A DNA stretch of 64,000 nt from Alphaproteobacteria bacterium BRH_c36 (GTDB lineage: Bacteria; Pseudomonadota; Alphaproteobacteria; Rhizobiales; Hyphomicrobiaceae). Location: the NCBI GenBank assembly GCA_001516065.1, contig LOEV01000075.1, forward strand, positions 19,051 through 83,050, in the 5' to 3' direction. Positions 19,675-28,900 of this stretch are shown in pieces. Each line of letters starts with the position of its first letter. The first letter of the stretch is position 1. The position numbers and the translations under genes are program-made. Under the pieces are notes generated by a model that worked only from the letters and a program-made list of their open reading frames with translations, was not told the origin of the DNA and did not search any database.

Positions 19675-19926
19675 ATGAAAATCAAATACATCATCGACGA
19701 CAAAGGTCGGCTGCTGCCCGCCGAGAAGTTCCTCAAGCGCGAAGCCAAGGGCTGGAAGGGCACCTTTCTCCAAGCTCTCAAGGAGTGTGGCGACACCGGC
19801 AAGCAATTCCTAAAAGAGTGCGAGCAGGGCGTCGGCCAATTCGCGCGCGAACTTACCAACTCAAAGCCCCCTTTAAAAAAAGACCCTCGGGATCGTCAGC
19901 GCCCGCAGCGCAGACGTCGCCGTTGA
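19675..19926 (+). CDS. small basic hypothetical protein
   Basis: Co-directional, RBS-preceded, Arg/Lys-rich tail. Confidence 0.5.
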   Translation: MKIKYIIDDKGRLLPAEKFLKREAKGWKGTFLQALKECGDTGKQFLKECEQGVGQFARELTNSKPPLKKDPRDRQRPQRRRRR

Positions 19927-19964
19927 GACTGTCGTCCACGAAGCCCAGGTAAAAGGCACCTGAC

Positions 19965-20069
19965 ATGATCCGCTTCCTCTACCGCTGCCTCCGCGTCATC
20001 ACCGCACTTTTCGTCTTCGCCAACGGCCTCATTGACAAGATGATGGCGCCGTTCTTTCCGGATAAGTGA
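19965..20069 (+). CDS. 34-aa membrane-like micropeptide
   Basis: ATG 19965 to TGA 20067-20069: MIRFLYRCLRVITALFVFANGLIDKMMAPFFPDK; stop overlaps next ATG. Confidence 0.4.
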   Translation: MIRFLYRCLRVITALFVFANGLIDKMMAPFFPDK

Positions 20070-20608
20070 TGATGGAACTGCTCACCCAAAATCATCGTCG
20101 CCGGACGCTGTTCGGTTCATCGGAATACATCACTGACATCTCGCTGTTGTGCACCGCCACCGAACGGCAGGTCATTGCCGATCATCGGCTCGACCGCATC
20201 CAGCTCTTTGCTGTCCCGGAGATCGAGATCAACCAACAGCGTTCCATGCAGGCGTTCGAGCGCAGCGATGCCCGTTCCGTGTTTTTCTCCAACGATGCCG
20301 GAAAACTGCTGATTGATATTCTCGCGGGCCTCATCCACGCCGCTCGCTCACGGATGGCTTTCTCCGTCACCGTCGCCGACGCCATCGCTGGAACCACCAT
20401 CCGTTGTTCGGACCTCTTCCAGCAACTCGAGGCCGAACAGCAGATCAACGCCGCCTTCGACGACCTGCACCGCACCGTCGAAAACGCTCTCGCCTTCTCG
20501 ATCGGCCGCGAACAAGTCCTGGTTCCCGAAGAGGCTGATGAGACCAATGCCATAACGCCGGCTAGGTGGGCCAACCCACAAGATTGGTGGGGCAACCCCA
20601 ATGGCTAA
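20069..20608 (+). CDS. hypothetical protein of the plasmid-like module
   Basis: Co-directional ORF overlapping its neighbours (exact start codon uncertain). Confidence 0.6.
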   Translation: MMELLTQNHRRRTLFGSSEYITDISLLCTATERQVIADHRLDRIQLFAVPEIEINQQRSMQAFERSDARSVFFSNDAGKLLIDILAGLIHAARSRMAFSVTVADAIAGTTIRCSDLFQQLEAEQQINAAFDDLHRTVENALAFSIGREQVLVPEEADETNAITPARWANPQDWWGNPNG

Positions 20609-22652
20609 AGTCATTACTACCAGCTCCCGCGTTCGCGGCCCCGGCTTGTTCTCGCCCGCCCGATCCCTCAAGAAACAGAACCGGGCTCAGACTGATCAGC
20701 TCCTGCATCAACTGAACGGCGCTATCCAGCGGTCGCCGCTCAGTGACCCAACGAGCCAAGAGCGCTTGGCTCGCGAGTTGGTCTTTGAAGTTCTCGGCGC
20801 CGACCCATATGACGCCGCGTTTCGAGACGCCTTTGCCAATACAACTCTCGAAATCATCCGCCAGGAACTCACTCCCCTCTATTCCCTCCCGACAACGGGT
20901 ACTGACGCGGCTTCGGATTATGAAGCACGCAATCAAATCCGCCTTCAACTTGAGTATTTCGAAAACGAAGCAGCTCACCTGGCTGCTTGGCGTGAACAAC
21001 TCACCCGCCTTTTGCACCTGATTGCCCGCGCCGCCCCCGAGCGCCGTCCGACCAACGGTGCGCTATCGTTTGGCGTTCCCCTATTTACGGTTTTTGCCAA
21101 TCCAACCCAGACCATCGACGACATGGTCAGGCTCCTTGTTAAATCGGCGCCAGATCCAAACGAACCTACGCGCCGCCCTGGCGACCGCCTGGCATCAGCG
21201 ATAATCACCAATCTCCTCGCGACGTCGCGCCTGACACCGGAAGATGCCCAAAAGCGCCCCTACCGCCTGACGTGGCCGGGCGACGTCAGTCTCGGCGTCA
21301 GTCAATTGCCCGAGACCTACCTGGCTCGCACGCCGTTGCTGCCGCTTCTGCAAACTAGAATCGAGATCATGATACCCTCGGATCTTCGCACCGAGCACGC
21401 CATCGTCACCGCCACCATTGGTCACGGCAAAACGCAGTTGATGCAGTCGCTCATTATGCGGGATCTGGCTGATCCAGCCCGACCCAGCATCGTTGTTATC
21501 GATAGCCAGGGCGACGCCGTTTCAACCCTTGCACGTCTGAAACGCTTCGATCCCGCTGGTGATGATCGGTTGATCCTAATCGACCCAACCGACGAGCAAC
21601 CGCCCGCCCTCAACCTTTTTCATTGGGATCGAGCGTTTGCCGCCACGCTCTCAGACAACCAGCGAGAAGAGTACCTTGCCGGTGTCGTTGAGATGTTTGG
21701 TTTCATCGCTGGCGGACTGTTGGGCGCCGAGTTGACCGCCCGCATGAGCGTCGTCTTTCGCTTTATCAGCCAGCTCCTCATCGAAATCCCCAATGCCAGC
21801 ATCCACACGCTCATCCAACTGCTGCAGGATCCGGCCCCGTTCATGCAGCACATCGCTGCGCTGCCGCCCACGGCCCAAACCTTCATCGATGAGCTCTTTT
21901 CAGACCGATCCCAATACAAGCAAACGCGTCAGCATCTGTTGCAGCGCCTGTATCACATCATTTCTAATCCGGCCTTTGAGCGGATGTTTGCGCACCCTCA
22001 GAACAAGTTCGACATGCGCGCCGCCCTTAATGACGGCAAAGTCGTCTTGATCAACACCGCCAAAGCCCAGCTCAAAGCCGAGTGGAGTTCAATTTTCGGG
22101 CGCTTCTTCGTCGCTCAAATCATGCAGGCCGCTTTTGCCCGCGCCTTCATTCCTCGCGAGCAACGACGCCTGGCTCTGATCCACATCGATGAGTGCCACG
22201 AATACCTCGACGACAACATCAGCATGCTAATGCTGCAGGGCCGCAAGTACGCCACTGCTTTGCATCTCTATCACCAGCACTTTTCGCAGATGACGGAAGC
22301 CGGTCTCAAGCAGACTGCCCTTTCCATCCCGGCCCTGCGCTACACCGGCTCACTCAATGATACCGATGCGACTTTGCTTGCCAAGGAAATGAAGACAAGT
22401 CCTGAGTTTTTGAAGGCTGTCAGCAAGACCAATCGCGGGGCCGAATGGAGCCTCTATGTGCGTAACCTCACGCCGACCGCGACCAAAATCTTCGTTCCGT
22501 TTCTGTCTGCCGAACACGAACCAAAAATGTCGAAAGCAGCCTACCAGCAGCTTCTCGCGCGCAACCGCGCTTTGGTCGGTGCGCCGCGCCGCCCACACAC
22601 GCCCCCACCAACTCCTACAACGCCGATCAGTAATAACGGTGACAGCTATTGA
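20601..22652 (+). CDS. TraD/VirD4-like or FtsK/HerA-like P-loop ATPase
   Basis: Walker A-like VTATIGHGKTQLMQSL, Walker B-like PSIVVIDSQGD, LALIHIDECHEYL. Confidence 0.75.
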   Translation: MAKVITTSSRVRGPGLFSPARSLKKQNRAQTDQLLHQLNGAIQRSPLSDPTSQERLARELVFEVLGADPYDAAFRDAFANTTLEIIRQELTPLYSLPTTGTDAASDYEARNQIRLQLEYFENEAAHLAAWREQLTRLLHLIARAAPERRPTNGALSFGVPLFTVFANPTQTIDDMVRLLVKSAPDPNEPTRRPGDRLASAIITNLLATSRLTPEDAQKRPYRLTWPGDVSLGVSQLPETYLARTPLLPLLQTRIEIMIPSDLRTEHAIVTATIGHGKTQLMQSLIMRDLADPARPSIVVIDSQGDAVSTLARLKRFDPAGDDRLILIDPTDEQPPALNLFHWDRAFAATLSDNQREEYLAGVVEMFGFIAGGLLGAELTARMSVVFRFISQLLIEIPNASIHTLIQLLQDPAPFMQHIAALPPTAQTFIDELFSDRSQYKQTRQHLLQRLYHIISNPAFERMFAHPQNKFDMRAALNDGKVVLINTAKAQLKAEWSSIFGRFFVAQIMQAAFARAFIPREQRRLALIHIDECHEYLDDNISMLMLQGRKYATALHLYHQHFSQMTEAGLKQTALSIPALRYTGSLNDTDATLLAKEMKTSPEFLKAVSKTNRGAEWSLYVRNLTPTATKIFVPFLSAEHEPKMSKAAYQQLLARNRALVGAPRRPHTPPPTPTTPISNNGDSY

Positions 22653-23668
22653 TGCCGATGTCTGAAAATAAGAGACGGCGCAAGCCGCAGTTCCAACGGT
22701 CCAAAGACCAACCAATCCGCATCACCAAGGATGATCTCTCAGTCTTGCGTCTCGTTGGTGAAAGCCGCTTTCTGCGCACCCAAGACATTCACCGCGAACT
22801 TCCCCACCGCAGCCGAAAACACCTCACGGCGCGAACACGTCGCCTCTACGATCATGGCTATCTTGATCGACCCCGCGCCCAGGTGCACGAGTTCACGGGC
22901 TTTGGCCGCCCCGACACCATCCACGCCCTTGGCAATAAGGGCGCCGCTCTGCTGGCGGAACTTGATGGTGAGGTTCCCGCCAAATCAAACTGGACTGATA
23001 AGAACCGAAGCGTAAAGCGGCCCCATATTCAACACACGCTTCGCATCTCTGATATCAAGCTCGCGATCAATCGCCTTCCCAGACACGTGCCTGCCATCAA
23101 AATCTTGAGCGCCGACGATATTCTCAAAGCGGCGCCCCCTACGACTGCCGCCGACCGCAACCCGTGGCAGTGGCAAGCTCGCGTTCGCACCAAGGATGGC
23201 AGCGTTAAGCCGACCAAAGCCATCCCGGATGATGTGTTTGGGATCGATCGTACGGATGTTCGCAAGCGCTACTACTACTTCGTCGAATGCGACCGAGGCA
23301 CCATGCCCATCGCGCGCACCAAACAGCAATCCTCACACATCGTGCGCAAGTTTGAAGCCTACTTCCATGGCTTCCAGGCCCAGTTGCATCGCACCCGATA
23401 CAATTGCGGTAACCTGCGCTTCTTGACCGTCACCACGAGCCAGGAGCGCATCGCCAACATGATCACAGCTCTGCAAGACATCGCCGAACAGGCGGACTGT
23501 TCGATGTTTCTATTCGCCGACTTCAATCAGATCATGGAGGCTCAACACATCATGGAAGTTCCCTGGCTGAATGGGCATCGAGAGCAGGTGAGTTTGTTGG
23601 ATTGCGGAACCGCGGGATGGGGACAACTTCCCTTCTCGCGCAAACATGTTGCTACAATTCAAGTATGA
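22649..23668 (+). CDS. replication-relaxation family protein
   Basis: DLSVLRLVGESRFLRTQDIHRELPHRSRKHLTARTRRLYDHGYLDRP...GFGRPDTIHALGNKGAALL. Confidence 0.75.
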   Translation: MMPMSENKRRRKPQFQRSKDQPIRITKDDLSVLRLVGESRFLRTQDIHRELPHRSRKHLTARTRRLYDHGYLDRPRAQVHEFTGFGRPDTIHALGNKGAALLAELDGEVPAKSNWTDKNRSVKRPHIQHTLRISDIKLAINRLPRHVPAIKILSADDILKAAPPTTAADRNPWQWQARVRTKDGSVKPTKAIPDDVFGIDRTDVRKRYYYFVECDRGTMPIARTKQQSSHIVRKFEAYFHGFQAQLHRTRYNCGNLRFLTVTTSQERIANMITALQDIAEQADCSMFLFADFNQIMEAQHIMEVPWLNGHREQVSLLDCGTAGWGQLPFSRKHVATIQV

Positions 23669-24636
23669 ATGATCAACTTGACTGGGGCGACCACGATGCT
23701 CAATTCGACCCCACGCCGTCCGACGGCGCCGCAAATCAGCCAGACGGATCGCGTATTCAAGGCGTGAATTTCCATCCTGCATCCGTCAAGAATTCAATGT
23801 CGGATGCAGGCGCCGTCCAACGAGCTCATGACGCCGCCCAGTCGATTGATGGAACACAAGACCTTTCGGAAGATTGGCCGCCGTACGGCGCCGTCGTCCT
23901 GACGACCGACGAGGCGCGGTTGTACCTTTACCGACACCACGACATCTTCCTCCGAGAGCGCTACACCCAACGCCTGGTGACCGATTACGAGAAGCTGGTT
24001 GGACGCCGGGTACCAAAAGACGGTGGGGGAGTGGAGCTTCAAATTACCCAAGCTTCACTTGATGAATATGCTCAGGCCAACCCACAGAAGAAAAACGCTA
24101 AGGACACCCCTCTGAACCCTGAAGACAAACTCTTCAATGACTTCAGAAGGCTTGCCGCGGAGAAAGGCTACAACGTCGCAATCGATGGCGACGTCCGCAC
24201 GCGTCCACAACCGCCCGCGCCCGACAACAACGCATCAGTCAGAGGCCACCAGACCCCCCAAGATCAAAGACCAGCAACAGAGCCAACCGTCTCCCATCCG
24301 CCCACGCCCGACCAGGAAACGGTTCCGGCGTCCTGGTATAAGGATGCGCTGGAGCGCGAAAAGCAGGCCATCGACCGATACCATCAAGTCCAAGACATCA
24401 ACATCAAACTCTACGAAACGCTCGATACAACTCATAACCGGCTCATTGATACACAGAAGCAACTCACCGCAATCGCAACGACGGTCGCCAACAAACTTGA
24501 AGGTTCGACGGAAATCCTCAAGGGCATCTCCGACGTCTTCCGCTCCTCCAAGAGTTCAGATGATCACCGCCCCCCGATCCCGATGGATGCAGCAGGGGAT
24601 AGCCGCTCGGGCGGTCACAACGCCGGTGGTGTATAA
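23665..24636 (+). CDS. hypothetical protein with coiled-coil C-terminal region
   Basis: Start refined to 23665; overlaps preceding gene stop. Confidence 0.55.
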   Translation: MNDQLDWGDHDAQFDPTPSDGAANQPDGSRIQGVNFHPASVKNSMSDAGAVQRAHDAAQSIDGTQDLSEDWPPYGAVVLTTDEARLYLYRHHDIFLRERYTQRLVTDYEKLVGRRVPKDGGGVELQITQASLDEYAQANPQKKNAKDTPLNPEDKLFNDFRRLAAEKGYNVAIDGDVRTRPQPPAPDNNASVRGHQTPQDQRPATEPTVSHPPTPDQETVPASWYKDALEREKQAIDRYHQVQDINIKLYETLDTTHNRLIDTQKQLTAIATTVANKLEGSTEILKGISDVFRSSKSSDDHRPPIPMDAAGDSRSGGHNAGGV

Positions 24637-24643
24637 TTTTCCT

Positions 24644-25006
24644 ATGGCTCAAGGTGCGAACAACCGCGACTTCAAAGGAGCGTTCATCCCAAAAGACGTC
24701 TGGTGCAATCCTGCGCTCAATGGCGACGCCAAATTGGTCTGGGGAGAGATTTTTGCCCTTGATAATGAATTTGGCTGCATCGCCTCCAATGAGCACTTCA
24801 TGGAAATGTTCGGCTGGAAGAACGAGCGCAAGGTTCAAAGAGAGATCAAGAAATTGACCGACCTCGGACTGATCTCAGTTGAGCAAGATAAGAGGAAAGA
24901 CCGGCGAACGATGAGGATCGTCGGCAAGTATCGCCATCTCGATAAGCGCCACATGGAAGACCTGGAAGCCATGCGCCTGGAACTCATTAGAAGTATGAAG
25001 CTGTAG
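24644..25006 (+). CDS. HTH (replication-initiator/DnaD-like) protein
   Basis: MAQGANNRDFKGAFIPKDVWCNPALNGDAKLVWGEIFALDNEFGCIASNEHFMEMFGWKNERKVQREIKKLTDLGLISVEQ; TATAAT 6 nt upstream of ATG. Confidence 0.6.
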   Translation: MAQGANNRDFKGAFIPKDVWCNPALNGDAKLVWGEIFALDNEFGCIASNEHFMEMFGWKNERKVQREIKKLTDLGLISVEQDKRKDRRTMRIVGKYRHLDKRHMEDLEAMRLELIRSMKL

Positions 25007-25031
25007 ATAACTTGGGTACTGTCGCCAGCTC

Positions 25032-25090
25032 CCGACAAAAATGTCGCCACCTGCCGACACGAAGGTCGCAGCCTTCCGACAAAAATGTCG
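25032..25090. repeat. three 22-bp-spaced iteron-like repeats
   Basis: CCGACAAAAATGTCG at 25032, CCGACACGAAGGTCG at 25054, CCGACAAAAATGTCG at 25076; exact 22-bp period. Confidence 0.8.
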
Positions 25091-25154
25091 TTTATACATA
25101 TTAGTTTACACTTTAGATTACAGAAAAGATTTCAAAACCCAATCAAATAAGAAA

Positions 25155-25163
25155 TGTGGATAA
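25155..25163 (-). promoter_or_regulatory. consensus DnaA box
   Basis: TGTGGATAA (TTATCCACA on minus strand), after an AT-rich stretch next to the iterons. Confidence 0.6.
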
Positions 25164-25402
25164 CCACAATCATTTCCAAAGGGCCTTCGTAATCCGACAA
25201 GAATGAAGCGTTTGAGAAGCAGGAGCGCGTCCAGACAAGCCCCGACAGCGCACAGAATCAATTCTCACGCGATTAAAAGCGACACCCGCCGATTTCCCTT
25301 ATTGAGAACATAACGTCGCTCTCGGGGCATCACAGAGCCTCATGTGCCGATCTCGGCTGAGCGAGTAGGGAAGTGCAGCGCGGTATGCTATAATTTCTAG
25401 AT

Positions 25403-25564
25403 ATGGAACACGTTCAAACAAACAACAACGAACGTACGGATAATGAGCTTTTAGATGTTATTTACGAGCCAATTTACAACAGCCCTATCGTCGACATGAC
25501 CTACAACCATAATCTGCCGGTGATCCAGCTTGTCGAAGATCAGGAGGTATCAGAAATTCAGTGA
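25403..25564 (+). CDS. 53-aa hypothetical small protein
   Basis: MEHVQTNNNERTDNELLDVIYEPIYNSPIVDMTYNHNLPVIQLVEDQEVSEIQ; TGCTATAAT 8 nt upstream of ATG. Confidence 0.45.
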   Translation: MEHVQTNNNERTDNELLDVIYEPIYNSPIVDMTYNHNLPVIQLVEDQEVSEIQ

Positions 25565-25645
25565 GATTTAGCTTCCAAGCGACGATGGGTCGTAAATCAT
25601 AAATTGCACTAAACCGCTATCGCGGTAGCAGCCCGGCTTCCGATG

Positions 25646-25891
25646 TCACACTTCATCTTTGCCGCAGCAGGTGGCCGAACCGAGGCTCAAGCGTTCTTCT
25701 TGGATCGGCGGGCACGGAACATCGCCGTATGAGCAATAGACACAGCAGTCGCCCTTCTTTGGCTTCAGCTGAACGCCACATTTCTCGCAAACATACAGAT
25801 ACTGGCAGGCGTCCGTCGGCATCGTTCCTGTCCAGCGATGGCCGCACTCCGGGCATGTGATCGTCGAGTTGAACTGGATCATATCATTCAT
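25646..25891 (-). CDS. GDCCVxC-type Cys-rich protein (copy 1)
   Basis: ITCPECGHRWTGTMPTDACQYLYVCEKCGVQLKPKKGDCCVYCSYGDVPCPPIQ. Confidence 0.82.
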   Translation of the reverse strand: MNDMIQFNSTITCPECGHRWTGTMPTDACQYLYVCEKCGVQLKPKKGDCCVYCSYGDVPCPPIQEERLSLGSATCCGKDEV

Positions 25892-26116
25892 TTCTCGCGC
25901 TCCGCCATTTGGTGCTGCTTCCACCCCTCGGCACATTCAGCCGGCGGATACCCTGCAGCAGGGAATGGCTCAACAGAGCCGTTTCGTAAGGGTCGCACAA
26001 GATTTCCTTTGCGACCCATAACGTGCCCGACCTCCACTGTCGTTCTAGGCTAACGGCATGGTTACGACTTTGCATGCTCGATTGCGTCTCCATTCGCTTC
26101 AAAAAGGAGACGATCG

Positions 26117-26980
26117 ATGCCACGGACCATTACGCCCTTACGCCAGCGCATGCTCGAAGACATGGCTCTCCGGAACATGTCGCCCAACACGCAGAAGGTC
26201 TACGTCTACGCCGTGGCGAACTTCGCCCGCTTTTTCGGAGTATCGCCAGACAAGCTCGGTCTTGAGGACATTCGGCTCTACAGATTGCATCTTATCGAGC
26301 GCGGGCTCAAAGCGACTTCGATCAATCCGATCGTCGGCGCGCTGCGCTTCTTCTATGGCGTCACTCTGGACCGTAAGGACATCGCAACCGATATCCCATT
26401 CGCACGCAAGGAGGATACACTCCCGGCCGTGCTCTCCGCTTCTGAGGTCATGCAGCTCCTAGAGGCGGTCAGCAGTCTCAAGATGCGTGTGGCGCTGACG
26501 ACGACATACGCTGCTGGATTGCGCGTATCCGAAGTCGTGACGCTCATGGCTAAGGACGTCAACAGCCGGCGCATGGTCCTTCACGTCCGCCAAGCCAAGG
26601 GACGCAAGGATCGCTACACATTACTCTCCGACCAGTTGCTTCTGATCCTGCGCCGCTACTACAAGATCTCACGACCGCAGCTTTATCTGTTCCCTGGCTC
26701 CGAGCCTTCACAGCCGCTGTCAACGCGTGCTGTGCAGCGTGCCTGCCGCAAGGCAGCCGACGAGGCCGGTCTCGGTAACAACGTTACCGTCCATACCTTG
26801 CGCCACAGCTTTGCAACCCACCTTTTGGAACAGGGCGTCGATATCCGGGTGATCCAACAACTTCTCGGCCACCGACATATCACCTCGACGGCACGCTACG
26901 CCCAGGTCGCAACGGATGCCATTCGACAGATCCAAAGTCCGCTGGAAAGACTCATAATCGACGAGAATCTGGCTTCGTGA
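26117..26980 (+). CDS. tyrosine recombinase/integrase of IS91-type element
   Basis: HTLRHSFATHLLEQGVDIRVIQQLLGHRHITSTARYAQV. Confidence 0.9.
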   Translation: MPRTITPLRQRMLEDMALRNMSPNTQKVYVYAVANFARFFGVSPDKLGLEDIRLYRLHLIERGLKATSINPIVGALRFFYGVTLDRKDIATDIPFARKEDTLPAVLSASEVMQLLEAVSSLKMRVALTTTYAAGLRVSEVVTLMAKDVNSRRMVLHVRQAKGRKDRYTLLSDQLLLILRRYYKISRPQLYLFPGSEPSQPLSTRAVQRACRKAADEAGLGNNVTVHTLRHSFATHLLEQGVDIRVIQQLLGHRHITSTARYAQVATDAIRQIQSPLERLIIDENLAS

Positions 26981-26987
26981 GCCGACG

Positions 26988-28187
26988 ATGCCCCACTCAA
27001 ATCTGGAGGTGGCGGACATCTTCCGCCGCCACGGTCAGGCTTGGCGTGCCGCCAACGCGCAGCATCTGAGCCGCACGCAGCGGCGCGTCATGACGGCGAT
27101 CGAGATCTGTCGAACAGCCGAACTCGGCGGTCATGTCGAGCGCTGCGAAGACTGCGCACACACTCGCATTGCCTATAACTCCTGTCGCAACCGCCACTGC
27201 CCAAAGTGCCAGTGGCGGGCAGCCGAAGCATGGCTGGAGGCGCGCAGGGCCGAGCTGCTGCCGGTACCCTATTTCCACGTTGTGTTCACGCTGCCAGCAG
27301 CACTGCGCCCGATCGCCTACCAGAACAAGGACAAGGTCTACGGCCTCCTGTTCAAGGCCGCAGCCGAGACACTAACCACGATCGCCGCCGACAAGAAACA
27401 CTTGGGCGCCAATATCGGCGTCACCGCTGTGCTGCATACGTGGGGACAGAACCTTGACCATCATCCGCACGTGCATTGCATCGTGCCAGGCGGCGGCATT
27501 TCAACAGAAGGTAATCGTTGGGTATCGTGCAGACCCAATTTCTTCCTGCCGGTGCGTGTGCTGTCACGTCTGTTCCGGCGCCTGTTTCTCGAAGGCTTGA
27601 AGAGGCTGCACGTTGCCGGAGACCTCCGATTCTTTAGTGATCTGTCCGAACTTGGAGATACCGCCGCTTTCGAAGAGTTTCTGGCGCTGCAGCGGCGAAC
27701 AGAATGGGTGGTTTACGCAAAAGAACCGTTTGCTGGCCCAAAGCAGGTGCTGGCCTATCTCGCCCGTTACACCCATCGGGTCGCGATCTCCAACCGCCGC
27801 CTTGTCTCCCTTGGCGACGATCACGTCCATTTCCGATGGCAAGACTACCGCGCGAACGGACGGACCAAACACAAGATCATGGAGCTTACCCCTGGGGAGT
27901 TCATGCGCCGATTTCTGCTCCACGTTCTGCCCGACCGTTTCCACCGAATCCGGCATTATGGTCTGTTTGCAAACTCTCATCGGGCGCAAATGCTTGCGCG
28001 CTGCCGCGAACTTCTCAAGCAGACGATCGATACCCAACCAACCGTTGAGAACGAGGAACAACAGGCAAACGCAGAACCTCCCCCCTGCCCTTGTTGCGGC
28101 GGTCGCATGAAGATCATCGAGACATTCGAACGCGGACGCACGCCGCGCTCCGTCCGCCCATCGCCCGAAATCCTCGATACATCATGA
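26988..28187 (+). CDS. IS91-family transposase
   Basis: Zn-binding CEDCAHTRIAYNSCRNRHCPKCQ; HHPHVHCIVPGGG HUH-like motif. Confidence 0.92.
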   Translation: MPHSNLEVADIFRRHGQAWRAANAQHLSRTQRRVMTAIEICRTAELGGHVERCEDCAHTRIAYNSCRNRHCPKCQWRAAEAWLEARRAELLPVPYFHVVFTLPAALRPIAYQNKDKVYGLLFKAAAETLTTIAADKKHLGANIGVTAVLHTWGQNLDHHPHVHCIVPGGGISTEGNRWVSCRPNFFLPVRVLSRLFRRLFLEGLKRLHVAGDLRFFSDLSELGDTAAFEEFLALQRRTEWVVYAKEPFAGPKQVLAYLARYTHRVAISNRRLVSLGDDHVHFRWQDYRANGRTKHKIMELTPGEFMRRFLLHVLPDRFHRIRHYGLFANSHRAQMLARCRELLKQTIDTQPTVENEEQQANAEPPPCPCCGGRMKIIETFERGRTPRSVRPSPEILDTS

Positions 28188-28696
28188 GCCGCTGCCGGAC
28201 AGACAAAGCACGTAACGATGTCCCGCCTGGTTGGCTTTTGACCGGGACCCCTATCGCTCGTCCCCGCGACCACAAACGCGCTTGCCGCTCGAACAGTGCC
28301 ACCGACAAACCGGTCAGCCGAAAGCTCTGGAACCACGATGCGGGCACCGACCACCCACTTCTACCGCTGTTATGGGGATCGATAATTCTGCTCGTGCCAC
28401 CCTACAAAACGACGATCATTGAACAATCCCCATAGGCTATCACGCGCCGCCCGCGGTTTCGTGCAATAGAGTTTCTGCAACGCCTTCAGCACTGCAGAGC
28501 ACGTGCTCTTCGTTACCGCGTCCGACATCGCAGAAACCTCCTAATTGTGCGACGCTGGACATATCGCTCAACAGAGCCCTTTCCTGCTACTTCATTCGCT
28601 TCATAAATATTGTCCGAATTATATAATTCCAGTTCCGCCTTTTCCCAGGCCACCATTGCATTGCAAAAACCAGCTACTGTTGTATCATTCTCATAT

Positions 28697-28900
28697 ATGG
28701 CTGAAATCACTATCAAACTATATAAGGCTCTGCTCGCTGCCGGCGTTGATGAGCCAACTGCCTCAACCGTATCTGAAGAAGTTGAAGGCCGCGACAAAGC
28801 CATCGCGCTGCTCACCGCGAGGGTCAACATGGTCCTTGCGCTCAATGTCGCTATGTTCGCTGGCGTGCTGGTCTTACTGCTCGATAAACTCATCGGCTAA
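28697..28900 (+). CDS. 67-aa small membrane protein
   Basis: MAEITIKLYKALLAAGVDEPTASTVSEEVEGRDKAIALLTARVNMVLALNVAMFAGVLVLLLDKLIG; TTGCAA-16-TATCAT just upstream. Confidence 0.55.
   Translation: MAEITIKLYKALLAAGVDEPTASTVSEEVEGRDKAIALLTARVNMVLALNVAMFAGVLVLLLDKLIG

Larger units (their letters stand above)
26050..28436 (+). mobile_element. IS91-family element (tyrosine recombinase plus HUH transposase); boundaries approximate
   Basis: Adjacent recombinase and IS91-type transposase; subterminal TTATGGGGATCGATAA and terminal CAATCCCCATAG inverted segments near 28370-28436. Confidence 0.7.

Noticed and set aside
25032-25090. 22-bp repeats as CRISPR
   Set aside because: Units are short palindromic sites with only 7-bp gaps and no cas genes; iterons fit better.
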